Notes under the pieces: generated by a model
Databases searched by the model: none
Seen by the model: the letters and a program-made list of their open reading frames with translations, nothing else
Told to the model about the DNA's origin: nothing
Assembly (NCBI GenBank): GCA_963724535.1
Contig: CAVRVD010000026.1
Coordinates: 62,001-126,000, forward strand
Direction: 5' to 3'
DNA length: 64,000 nucleotides
From: JADJPO01 sp963724535
GTDB lineage: Bacteria > Actinomycetota > Actinomycetes > Actinomycetales > Kineosporiaceae
Program-made: the position numbers and the translations under genes
Part shown: piece by piece, positions 18,611 to 25,824 of the stretch
Position numbering within the stretch: position 1 is the first letter of the stretch
How the letters are laid out: every line of letters starts with the position of its first letter

Positions 18611-18616
18611 TATTGT
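18611..18616 (+). promoter_or_regulatory. Candidate -10 element of mca
   Basis: TATTGT lies 30 nt before the mca GTG, giving a short leader that includes the GGAGGAGG ribosome binding site. No clear -35 box; upstream DNA is the start of the divergent DUF4307 gene. Confidence 0.35.
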
Positions 18617-18646
18617 CGCAAGGCCCGAGATGGAGGAGGCTTGCCG

Positions 18647-19546
18647 GTGGCGGACGGCCTACGGCTGATGACGGTGCACGCCCACCCGGACGACGAGTCC
18701 AGCAAGGGCGCGGCGACCCTGGCCCGGTACGTGGCCGAGGGGATCGACGTCATGGTGGTCACGTGTACCGGCGGTGAGCGCGGTGACGTGCTCAACCCGG
18801 CGCTCGCCCAGGACCCCGAGGTGCTGCGCGACATCGCGGAGTTCCGCCGGCACGAGATGGCCCGGGCCGTCGATGTGCTCGGGGTACGACACGAGTGGCT
18901 GGGCTTCGTCGACTCTGGGCTGCCCGAGGGGGACCCGCTGCCGCCCCTGCCCACGGGCTGTTTCGCCCTGGAGCCGCTGGAGGTGGCGGCAGCGCCGCTG
19001 GTCCGGCTGGTGCGCACCTTCCGGCCGCACGTGATGATCACCTATGACGAGAACGGCGGCTACCCGCACCCGGACCACGTGATGTGTCACCGGGTCTCGG
19101 TGGAGGCCTTCGAGGCGGCCGGGGACGCTGACGCCTACCCGGGCACCGGCCCGCCCTGGCCGCCGCTGAAGCTGTACTACGACCGGATGTTCTCCCTCTC
19201 CCGGCTGCGCGCCATGCACGAGGCGGCGCTGTCGGCCGGTCTGGACTCGCCGTACGCGCAGTGGTTGGACCGGCGTGAGGTGGACCAGGAGGCCGTCCGG
19301 GCCTACGAGGAGTCGGTGACCACCCGGATCGTGTGTGACGAGTTCTTCGAGGTGCGCGACCGGGCGCTGCTGGCCCATGCGACCCAGATCGACCCGAACG
19401 GGTTCTTCTTCGCCGTCCCGTTGGCACTGCAGCGGGCGGTCTGGCCGACCGAGGAGTTCCAGCGGGCACGCTCGCTGGTGGAGGCACCGGTACCGGAGGA
19501 CGACCTGTTCGCCGGGGTGCGCGAGAGAGCGGGAGCCCTGGCATGA
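18647..19546 (+). CDS. mca: Mycothiol S-conjugate amidase
   Basis: Zinc amidase that cleaves mycothiol S-conjugates into glucosaminyl-inositol and a mercapturic acid during detoxification; hence the organism makes mycothiol. 299 residues. LmbE-type zinc motif HAHPDDESSKG near residue 11 and the later HPDH (YPHPDHVMCHR). The C-terminal DPNGFFFAVP is characteristic of Mca rather than the MshB deacetylase. GTG 18647 is chosen because GGAGGAGG lies 7 nt upstream; a longer frame to 18596 has no binding site. The stop overlaps the next ATG. Confidence 0.96.
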   Translation: MADGLRLMTVHAHPDDESSKGAATLARYVAEGIDVMVVTCTGGERGDVLNPALAQDPEVLRDIAEFRRHEMARAVDVLGVRHEWLGFVDSGLPEGDPLPPLPTGCFALEPLEVAAAPLVRLVRTFRPHVMITYDENGGYPHPDHVMCHRVSVEAFEAAGDADAYPGTGPPWPPLKLYYDRMFSLSRLRAMHEAALSAGLDSPYAQWLDRREVDQEAVRAYEESVTTRIVCDEFFEVRDRALLAHATQIDPNGFFFAVPLALQRAVWPTEEFQRARSLVEAPVPEDDLFAGVRERAGALA

Positions 19547-19809
19547 GGGCGAGTGTGAGTAGCGGCCTGGTGGCCGCGGTGGACAATTCGACCATGATCG
19601 GTCCGGGGTTCCTGGGCTTCCTGGTGATGTTCGCCCTGGCGCTGGCGACCGTGCTGCTGATCCGCAGCATGACCCACCACCTGCGCAAGGTCCGCTACGG
19701 CCCCGATCCGGGGCTGCGGGGCGACGCTCCGATCAGCGTGGACGACGGGGACGCCGGCGTGTCCGGTGGGGGCTCTGACGGCGGCGGTGGGGATGGTGGC
19801 GGCGACTGA
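19543..19809 (+). CDS. Small membrane protein of the mca locus
   Basis: 88 residues. Overlaps the mca stop (ATGA), so it is translationally coupled. One membrane segment at about 22-42 (GFLGFLVMFALALATVLLI), a basic stretch HHLRKVRYG, then an Asp/Gly-rich low-complexity tail. A short protein of the same size follows mca in mycobacteria (Rv1083, from memory), so it is conserved although of unknown role. Confidence 0.8.
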   Translation: MRASVSSGLVAAVDNSTMIGPGFLGFLVMFALALATVLLIRSMTHHLRKVRYGPDPGLRGDAPISVDDGDAGVSGGGSDGGGGDGGGD

Positions 19810-19833
19810 CGGTCCGCTGTCAGCGAACGGGTC

Positions 19834-19861
19834 TTGATGCTTCGCTGTAATGAAGTAATCA
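19834..19861 (+). promoter_or_regulatory. Candidate promoter, leaderless
   Basis: TTGATG at 19834-19839, a 16-bp spacer, and TAATCA at 19856-19861, in an unusually AT-rich pocket. The ATG of the next gene lies 7 nt after the -10 box and has no Shine-Dalgarno, so the mRNA is probably leaderless. Confidence 0.5.
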
Positions 19862-19868
19862 TTGGTGC

Positions 19869-20432
19869 ATGAGTAAAGCGGAAAGCACCGAACGTCAGAT
19901 CCAGGCCTGGTTCGGCCAACGGTTGCCCGAGGAGTGGGTCGCCGCCCCGACGGAGGTGACCGTCGACCGTGAGGAGATCACGGTGATGCTCACCCTGGCC
20001 GGCCCGGATCCGGCCGGCACCACGTCGTCCAGCCAGAGCACGTCGCCCGAGGACGGCGAACAGCTCGCGGCCGAACGGGCCGAGGCCCTGGCCGGCTACA
20101 TCGCCCGCTGGCGGGAGCAGACCCGCGACGCGCGGATCGGGATCGCCCGGGAGGCCGAGCCGCGGTTCGGGCGCAAGGTCGCCTGGGGGGTGCGGGTCGG
20201 TGAGCACGCCGAGCTGTTCACCCACCTCGCCGTCCCGGTGATGACCAGGCTGCGCCAGCAGGAACGGCGGGTGCTGGACACCCTCGTCGACGCCGGGGTG
20301 GCTCGATCCCGCTCCCACGCCCTGGCCTGGTCCGTGCGCCTGGTGGGTCGGCACAGCGAGGAGTGGCTGGCCGATCTGCGCCAGGCCATGGAGGCGGTCG
20401 CCGAGGTCCGTGCCGACGGTCCGGCTGCCTGA
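19869..20432 (+). CDS. Conserved hypothetical protein, actinobacterial
   Basis: 187 residues, predicted soluble and mostly helical, rich in charged residues with no Cys. The start MSKAESTERQIQAWFGQRLPEEW and the later ERRVLDTLVDAGVARSRSHALAW look like a compact conserved protein; the latter resembles the small hydrophobic-charged helices of ribbon-helix-helix or coiled regulators, but I do not recognise a family. A Ser/Thr/Gln linker lies near residue 55. Its own promoter precedes it. It converges with the hemolysin III gene 36 bp away. Confidence 0.75.
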   Translation: MSKAESTERQIQAWFGQRLPEEWVAAPTEVTVDREEITVMLTLAGPDPAGTTSSSQSTSPEDGEQLAAERAEALAGYIARWREQTRDARIGIAREAEPRFGRKVAWGVRVGEHAELFTHLAVPVMTRLRQQERRVLDTLVDAGVARSRSHALAWSVRLVGRHSEEWLADLRQAMEAVAEVRADGPAA

Positions 20433-20468
20433 TCCCTCGCCCGTGGGCCGGGTCCGGGCGGCGCGACC

Positions 20469-21158
20469 TCAGACGGCGATCGGTCGCAGCGCCAGGCCGA
20501 TGCCGACGCAGTGCGCCACGAACGCCACGACGGTCAGGGAGTGGAACACCTCGTGGAAGCCGAACCAGTGCAGCGACGGGTTCGGCCGGCGCACGGCGTA
20601 GACGATCCCGCCCACCGTGTAGAGGACGCCGCCGACCAGGGCCAGGATCAGGACGTCTGGGCGCCCACCGGCCAGGAAGTCGGGCAGGACCATGACCGCC
20701 GCCCAGCCCAGCACGATGTAGGCCGGTGTGTAGACCCAGCGGGGGGCCCGCAGCCACAGGACCCGGAACGCCACTCCGAGCGCCGCCCCGGTCCACACCA
20801 CGGCGAGCAGGGTCCGCGCGGTGCTGGGCGGCAGCAGCAGGACGGCGTACGGGGTGTAGGTCCCGGCGATCACCAGGAAGATGCTGGCGTGGTCCAGGCG
20901 CTGCAGGGTGGCTGCGGCCCGCGGCCCCCAGCGGCCCCGGTGGAACACGGCGCTGGTCACGAACAGCAGGCTCGCCGTCCCGGCGAAGACCGCCACCGCC
21001 ACGCGCTGGGCGGTGCCCTCGGCGATCAGGACCAGGATCACCCCGACCGCGACGGCGACCGGCGCCGTCCCGGTGTGCAGCCAGCCGCGCAGGTGGGGCT
21101 TGTCGGGCGGCGCCGGGCCATCCGCCACGGGCTGGTCCGGACCTGTGAGGTCGCTCAG
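20469..21158 (-). CDS. Hemolysin III family / PAQR membrane protein
   Basis: Seven-helix membrane protein of the hemolysin III (TrhA/PAQR) family, implicated in membrane fluidity homeostasis in other bacteria. The zinc-hydrolase-like signature is present: SAVFHRG on helix 2, DHASIFLVIAGTYTP on helix 3 and HEVFHSLTV on helix 7. The start is unusual: the only strong binding site, AGGAGG at 21164-21169, is followed after 5 nt by CTG at 21158. The first in-frame GTG (21128) has none, and the ATG far upstream (21332) would add a non-conserved stretch. About 229 residues with the CTG start. Confidence 0.88.
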   Translation of the reverse strand: MSDLTGPDQPVADGPAPPDKPHLRGWLHTGTAPVAVAVGVILVLIAEGTAQRVAVAVFAGTASLLFVTSAVFHRGRWGPRAAATLQRLDHASIFLVIAGTYTPYAVLLLPPSTARTLLAVVWTGAALGVAFRVLWLRAPRWVYTPAYIVLGWAAVMVLPDFLAGGRPDVLILALVGGVLYTVGGIVYAVRRPNPSLHWFGFHEVFHSLTVVAFVAHCVGIGLALRPIAV

Positions 21159-21219
21159 GATCGCCTCCTGGGTCTGGTCGGCGGGCGGTCGGTCCGCCGG
21201 GCCTGCACACGAGAATAGG

Positions 21220-21249
21220 CTACGGAAGCGTAGGTTACCGATGCGTAGG
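21220..21249. promoter_or_regulatory. Tandem 15-bp operator-like repeat
   Basis: Two adjacent 15-mers, CTACGGAAGCGTAGG (21220-21234) and TTACCGATGCGTAGG (21235-21249), are identical at 12 positions. The first contains a perfect CTACG-N4-CGTAG palindrome. It lies 62 bp upstream of the hemolysin III start and 142 bp upstream of the divergent prenyltransferase. It looks like a binding site for a dimeric repressor such as a TetR-family protein. Confidence 0.5.
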
Positions 21250-21390
21250 CCGAAGCTGCCGGACTCTCGTCCGTTCGTCGGAGACTGTGTGCAGATTGCG
21301 TGGAGACGGCACTGAGGGGCCTGTCGGCCCAACGGTCCGGAGTAGCGTGACCCGTACGGAATCGGGCCGACTCCGGCCGGAAGGTGCGTG

Positions 21391-22152
21391 ATGGGGCTGC
21401 GCGGTCTGCTCTACGGCGTCTACGAGCGCCGGTTGGCGGCCGGGCTGAAGCCACAGGCTCTTCCGCGTCACATCGGGGTGCTGGTCGACGGCAACCGACG
21501 ATGGGCCCGCGCCTACGGCGCCGAGACCAGCGCCGGGCATCGAGCCGGGGCGGCCAACGTGCTGGAGTTCCTCGGCTGGTGCGAGGAGCTGGGCATCGAG
21601 CGGGTCACCCTGTGGCTGCTGTCCACCGACAACCTGTCCCGCCCGTCGGCGGAGCTCACCGAGCTCTACGCGATCATCGATGACCTGGTGGGGCGGATCG
21701 CGGCCACCGGGCGCTGGCGGCTGCACCCGGTGGGCTCCCTCGACCTGCTGCCGTCCGGGTTGACCCATCAGCTCAAGGAGCACGAGGACGCCACCCGCGA
21801 GCTCAAGGGTCTGCACGTCAACGTGGCCGTCGGGTACGGCGGACGTCGGGAGATCGCCGATGCGGTCCGCTCGCTGCTGCAGCAGCACGCCGCCCAGGGC
21901 ACCTCGATCGAGCACCTCGCCGAGATCCTGGACGTCGAGCACATCGCCGAGCACCTGTACACCCGCGGCCAGCCCGACCCCGACCTGGTGATCCGTACCT
22001 CCGGTGAGCAGCGCCTGTCCGGCTTCCTGCTCTGGCAGAGCGCGCACAGCGAGTTCTACTTCTGCGAGGCGCTGTGGCCGGACTTCCGCAAGGTCGACTT
22101 CCTGCGAGCCCTGCGGGCCTACGCCGAGCGGGAGCGCAGGTTCGGCGGCTGA
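21391..22152 (+). CDS. uppS: cis-Prenyltransferase (Z-isoprenyl diphosphate synthase, UppS family)
   Basis: Condenses isopentenyl diphosphate in Z configuration onto an allylic primer, feeding polyprenyl carriers for the cell wall. 253 residues. Catalytic Asp33 in VLVDGNRRWAR, the WLLSTDNLSRP helix, and the C-terminal IRTSGEQRLSGFLLWQ followed by EFYF. The gene is divergent from a hemolysin III gene as Rv1086 is from Rv1085c in M. tuberculosis (from memory); Rv1086 makes the short C15 Z,E-farnesyl diphosphate, so a short product is plausible. A TAGCGT at 21343-21348 may be its -10. GTG 21388 just before the ATG is an alternative start. Confidence 0.92.
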   Translation: MGLRGLLYGVYERRLAAGLKPQALPRHIGVLVDGNRRWARAYGAETSAGHRAGAANVLEFLGWCEELGIERVTLWLLSTDNLSRPSAELTELYAIIDDLVGRIAATGRWRLHPVGSLDLLPSGLTHQLKEHEDATRELKGLHVNVAVGYGGRREIADAVRSLLQQHAAQGTSIEHLAEILDVEHIAEHLYTRGQPDPDLVIRTSGEQRLSGFLLWQSAHSEFYFCEALWPDFRKVDFLRALRAYAERERRFGG

Positions 22153-22219
22153 GGACTACCTGAAGGCAGAACCGGTGGCCAGCGGTTCAACGTGCGCCGT
22201 CGATCACCCGATACACCTC

Positions 22220-22248
22220 TTGGAGGCATGCGCACGGTGACGTAGCGT
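22220..22248 (+). promoter_or_regulatory. Candidate promoter of phoH
   Basis: TTGGAG (22220-22225), 17-bp spacer, TAGCGT (22243-22248): close to the actinobacterial sigma-70 consensus, giving a leader of about 65 nt. Confidence 0.5.
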
Positions 22249-22319
22249 TCTCTACCGGTGCCGACCGCGCCAACGGTGACACAACGGACGCCGCGTCCGC
22301 GTGGCGGAGGGGAGTCGCA

Positions 22320-23654
22320 GTGGCCCATACCCGCCGTCCCGTCAGTCCTACGGTCCGTACCCTGCCGCAGCGCACGTTCGTGCTGGACACCTCGGTGCTG
22401 CTGGCCGACCCTCGGGCGATCACCCGGTTCGCCGAGCACGAGGTGGTGCTGCCCGTTGTGGTGGTGATCGAGCTGGAGGCCAAGCGGCACCACCCGGAGC
22501 TGGGGTACTTCGCGCGGCAGGCGCTGCGCAACCTCGACGACCTGCGCCTGCAGCATGGGCGCCTGGACGCCCCGATCCCGATCGGGACGGCGGGCGGCCT
22601 GCTGCGGGTCGAGCTCAACCACGCCGACCCGGCAGTGCTGCCGGCCGGATTCCGGTTGGGGGACAACGACAGTCGGATCCTCGCGGTGGCGCGTAGCCTG
22701 GCCGCCGACGGTCGGGATGTCACCCTGGTCAGCAAGGACCTGCCGATGCGGCTGAAGGCCTCGGCGATGGGCCTGGAGGTCGAGGAGTACGAGCCGGAGA
22801 GCCCGGTCGACAGCGGGTGGACGGGGATGGCCGAGCTGGAGATCTCGGCCGAGGCGATGGCCAGCCTCTACGCCGAGCAGGGCCTGGAGATCGCTGAGGC
22901 CAAGGACCTGCCCTGTCATACCGGCCTGGTGCTGCTCTCCCCGCGCGGCTCGGCGCTGGGCCGGGTGATCCCGGACAAGCAGGTGCGGCTGGTGCGCGGC
23001 GATCGGGACGTGTTCGGCGTCCACGGTCGCAGCGCCGAGCAGCGGGTGGCCGTCGAGCTACTGCTCGACCCGGAGATCGGGATCGTCTCCCTCGGTGGCC
23101 GCGCCGGGACGGGCAAGTCCGCTCTGGCGCTGTGCGCCGGCCTGGAGGCGGTGATGGAGCGCCGCCAGCACCGCAAGGTGATGGTGTTCCGGCCGTTATA
23201 CGCCGTCGGTGGCCAGGAGCTGGGGTACCTGCCCGGCTCCGAGGCCGAGAAGATGAACCCCTGGGCGCAGGCCGTCTTCGACACCCTCGGGGCACTGGTC
23301 TCCCAGGAGGTCGTCGAGGAGGTCATCGACCGCGGGATGCTCGAGGTGCTGCCCCTGACCCACATTCGCGGCCGGTCGCTGCATGACGCCTATGTGGTCG
23401 TCGACGAGGCGCAGTCGCTGGAGCGCAACGTGCTGCTGACGGTGCTGTCCCGGGTGGGCCAGAACAGTCGTGTCGTGCTCACCCACGACGTCGCCCAGCG
23501 GGACAACCTGCGGGTCGGTCGGTACGACGGCGTGGCCGCGGTGATCGAGGCGCTCAAGGGCCATCCGCTGTTCGCCCATGTCACCCTGACCCGCTCGGAG
23601 CGTTCGCCGGTGGCCGCCCTGGTCACCGAGATGCTCGAGGGTCTGGACGGCTGA
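22320..23654 (+). CDS. PhoH2-type protein: PIN domain plus PhoH ATPase
   Basis: 444 residues. The N-terminal PIN ribonuclease domain (about 18-150) has the acidic residues FVLDTSVLL, VIELE and GDNDSRIL. The C-terminal PhoH helicase-like ATPase has Walker A GRAGTGKS near residue 262 and Walker B VVVDEAQS. This is the PhoH2 architecture shown in mycobacteria to unwind and cleave RNA, there often with an upstream antitoxin-like gene. Here no small antitoxin ORF with a binding site was seen in the 167-bp gap. GTG start preceded by GGAGGGGAG. Confidence 0.95.
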   Translation: MAHTRRPVSPTVRTLPQRTFVLDTSVLLADPRAITRFAEHEVVLPVVVVIELEAKRHHPELGYFARQALRNLDDLRLQHGRLDAPIPIGTAGGLLRVELNHADPAVLPAGFRLGDNDSRILAVARSLAADGRDVTLVSKDLPMRLKASAMGLEVEEYEPESPVDSGWTGMAELEISAEAMASLYAEQGLEIAEAKDLPCHTGLVLLSPRGSALGRVIPDKQVRLVRGDRDVFGVHGRSAEQRVAVELLLDPEIGIVSLGGRAGTGKSALALCAGLEAVMERRQHRKVMVFRPLYAVGGQELGYLPGSEAEKMNPWAQAVFDTLGALVSQEVVEEVIDRGMLEVLPLTHIRGRSLHDAYVVVDEAQSLERNVLLTVLSRVGQNSRVVLTHDVAQRDNLRVGRYDGVAAVIEALKGHPLFAHVTLTRSERSPVAALVTEMLEGLDG

Positions 23655-23952
23655 GGCTGACCGGGGCGGGTCGCCAGGAGACACCGGCTAAACGCACCAG
23701 ACTCACCTGTCCGGCGTCCTCGGCGCCATCGGCCGATCGCCCGACCCAACACCCCGCGTAGTGTCACGGAGGCGTAACGGCACCGACGCCACCGGGCACC
23801 AGATGGCCGTGGCCGTTCGATGCGGCGCCGCCCTGACGGCCTGGCTCGCGGGCCGCCACGGGCAACACGGCTGTGACAGATGGTGTTCAAGAGGTGAGGG
23901 TTAACGTCAACGCAGCGTGCTCGGCGGCGGAGCGCGCACCCCCTATGAGCAG

Positions 23953-23979
23953 CCTAATCACCCTTAGGGTTTGGTTAGG
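23953..23979. promoter_or_regulatory. Nested palindrome, operator-like
   Basis: Outer arms CCTAATCA (23953-23960) and TGGTTAGG (23972-23979) pair at 7 of 8 positions. They enclose CCCTTAGGG (23961-23969), itself a palindrome. The symmetric layout and AT-rich centre suggest a protein binding site about 200 bp before the gene. Confidence 0.4.
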
Positions 23980-23996
23980 CTGGTCACCTAGTGTGC

Positions 23997-24012
23997 TGTG
24001 GCGTTTGTCACA
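23997..24012. promoter_or_regulatory. CRP-like site
   Basis: TGTGG-CGTTTG-TCACA fits TGTGA-N6-TCACA at 9 of 10 arm positions. From memory, the M. tuberculosis CRP homologue Rv3676 binds such a site upstream of rpfA, another muralytic gene. The last four bases of the site, TCACA, run into an ATATATATA tract. Confidence 0.5.
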
Positions 24013-24177
24013 TATATATACCCTGAGTGACAGCGCACCGTCATATCATCACGATGTGCAGAGGTTCACCGGATCGCCCATAGACCTGGCGCGTCGGAGC
24101 GGACATCTTTGCCACGACACGTCCGAGTAGGGACGCCGCTGGGCTCCCTGCCGAGCGGTTTCGGGAGAAGGGAAGAC

Positions 24178-25455
24178 GTGACAGATCGCGGCGACACGGC
24201 GGCCCGGGTTCGCCCAGGAGTCCCGTTCATGGTCCCCACGGTTTCTTCCCCGACCGTTTCCGTCTCCGGTCAGCTGGCCGGCACGCCGGCGAGCGCCCCG
24301 GCCACGGCGGTGCTCGACCTGCCGTCCTGGATCGCCGAGTCGCCGCGCCGCACCCGGCGCGCGGCGCGGGACCCGGAGAGCCTCTTCGCCCCCGTCGTGG
24401 CCCCGACGGGGCCGTACACCCCCGGACTGGGCCATGCCTTCGGCCCGGGGCGCAGGATCCCCCGCACGGATGACCGGGCCGCTCGCGCAGAGCCGGGCAC
24501 CGGGAACCAGGGCGAGCGCTGGTGGCAGTCGCCGACCTACGTCGAGCTGCAGCGCGCCGTCGACGCCGTCTTCGAGGACGTGGCCGATGCGCCGACGCCG
24601 CCCGTCGAGCTGATCCGCCCCTACATCGAGCACTCCGACAGCGAGTCGGTCTGGGCCGGCGTGGGGGTGGTGCCACCGCCGACCCCGGTCGCCGGGATCG
24701 CGGACCCCTCTCGTTCGCTCAGCGGTTCCCTGCCGACCCGGCGACAGCTGCGTGAGCAGCGCCGGGCCGAGCAGTCGGCCCGGACCGCCGCGCGCAACCG
24801 CCTGGCCAAGGGCGGGGTGCTGGCGGTGGCCATGTTCGGTGCGGTCGCCACGCAGGCCCCCCAGGCGCTCCACGACCGGCTGTTCGGCGGCTCGACCACC
24901 ACGACGACCCTCGACCCGGCTGCCGCGGCTCTGGACCTGACGGCCCCCGGGCGGCCGGTGGACACCTCCGCCCTGCCGCGCGATGGCGTCGAGCAGACCC
25001 TGCGTGAGCAGTTGCTCAAGGAGCACCAGGTGCAGCGGGTCAGCGAGGCTGCCCAGTCCGCCGGTGGCGTCCTGGTCGCGGTGGCGAAGGCGCAGGCGGC
25101 CACCGACCAGGCGGCCCGCCAGGCTGCGCTGGCCAGGGCCACGCGAGAGGCTCAGCGCAACCCCACGGCCCTGGCCCGGATCATGGTCGCCGAGCGTGGC
25201 TGGTCCTCGGGGCAGTACTCGTGCCTGGTGTCGCTGTGGAAGAAGGAGTCCAACTGGAAGTACCGGGCGAGCAACCCCAGCTCGGGCGCCTACGGCATCC
25301 CGCAGTCACTGCCGGGCTCGAAGATGGCCTCGGCCGGCTCGGACTGGCGCACCAACCCCGCGACCCAGATCGAGTGGGGCCTGGGCTACATCGCCGACCG
25401 GTACGGCACCCCCTGCGCCGCCTGGGCCCACAGCGGACGCGTCAACTGGTACTGA
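24178..25455 (+). CDS. Type II membrane protein with lysozyme-like transglycosylase domain
   Basis: 425 residues. The ~200-residue N-terminal part is cytoplasmic, Pro/Arg-rich and not recognised. A membrane segment near residues 216-235 (GGVLAVAMFGAVATQAPQAL) is followed by a Thr-rich linker and a helical region (about 270-340). The C-terminal 90 residues form a lysozyme-like (SLT/Rpf-type) domain with catalytic-type Glu in KKESNW, then GAYGIPQSLPGSKM and the paired Cys residues. Such proteins cut peptidoglycan during growth. GTG 24178 has AGAAGGGA upstream. Its catalytic module is nearly identical in DNA to that of the next gene. Confidence 0.85.
   Translation: MTDRGDTAARVRPGVPFMVPTVSSPTVSVSGQLAGTPASAPATAVLDLPSWIAESPRRTRRAARDPESLFAPVVAPTGPYTPGLGHAFGPGRRIPRTDDRAARAEPGTGNQGERWWQSPTYVELQRAVDAVFEDVADAPTPPVELIRPYIEHSDSESVWAGVGVVPPPTPVAGIADPSRSLSGSLPTRRQLREQRRAEQSARTAARNRLAKGGVLAVAMFGAVATQAPQALHDRLFGGSTTTTTLDPAAAALDLTAPGRPVDTSALPRDGVEQTLREQLLKEHQVQRVSEAAQSAGGVLVAVAKAQAATDQAARQAALARATREAQRNPTALARIMVAERGWSSGQYSCLVSLWKKESNWKYRASNPSSGAYGIPQSLPGSKMASAGSDWRTNPATQIEWGLGYIADRYGTPCAAWAHSGRVNWY
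25213..25421 (+). repeat. Duplicated catalytic-module DNA, copy 1
   Basis: 209 bp that match 26290-26498 with only two mismatches by direct comparison, offset 1077 bp. Covers the lysozyme-like core from QYSCLVSLW to near the C-terminus. Confidence 0.95.
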
Positions 25456-25824
25456 AGCCGGGGACCGCGAGCCGGTCGCCGGTGGTTGTCGTGGTTGAGC
25501 AGCATGACGAGTGCCACAGGCCCCCTGGGCAGTAAACGCTTCACGCGCGGTGCCGTTCTCATCGTTACCTTTCTGTGACCTTGGGCATATCTGTCACCCC
25601 AGGGTGACGATTGCGCGCGTCCTATCACTCTGTGTCACTAGGCACTTTGCCTGGCCCGGGGCTGCTTGACAGCGTGGTCGAGGTCGTCGTGCCGACCGAG
25701 CCGGACCCGGCTGCGCCCGGGCAACCGCCGGCACCGCCGACGGCCGGTCGACAGCGACGTCGGCGGGGGGACCCGAAGCACCGTCGTCTCTGCCCGGCAG
25801 GGCCAGAAAGGTGAGCCGTCCTCG
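25456..25824. other. Regulatory region upstream of the second muralytic gene
   Basis: 369 bp without a gene. The GTNAC repeats at 25564-25608 lie in its AT-richer centre, followed by another TCACTCTGTGTCAC-like stretch near 25625-25638. The last ~170 bp are GC-rich with no clear structure. Confidence 0.5.
25564..25608. promoter_or_regulatory. Paired GTNAC-N6-GTNAC boxes, MtrA-like
   Basis: GTTACCTTTCTGTGAC (25564-25579) and GTCACCCCAGGGTGAC (25593-25608) each have two GTNAC units on an 11-bp period. The second is also a near-perfect palindrome with 7-bp arms. MtrA, the response regulator that controls cell-wall hydrolase genes in actinobacteria, binds repeats of this type as I recall it. Confidence 0.45.

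Larger units (their letters stand above)
23655..24177. other. Long regulatory region upstream of the first muralytic gene
   Basis: 523 bp without a convincing gene. The distal half is GC-rich and featureless. From about 23890 the composition drops and contains the palindrome at 23953-23979, the CRP-like site at 23997-24012 and the alternating ATATATATA tract at 24012-24020. The final 120 bp before the start can form small hairpins (for example around 24150-24165). I looked for a c-di-AMP riboswitch, common before such genes, and could not recognise it. Confidence 0.5.

Noticed and set aside
23655..24177. c-di-AMP (ydaO) riboswitch upstream of the first muralytic gene
   Set aside because: Expected because such switches often precede Rpf-type genes, but I could not find the conserved core in this region or in 25456-25824.
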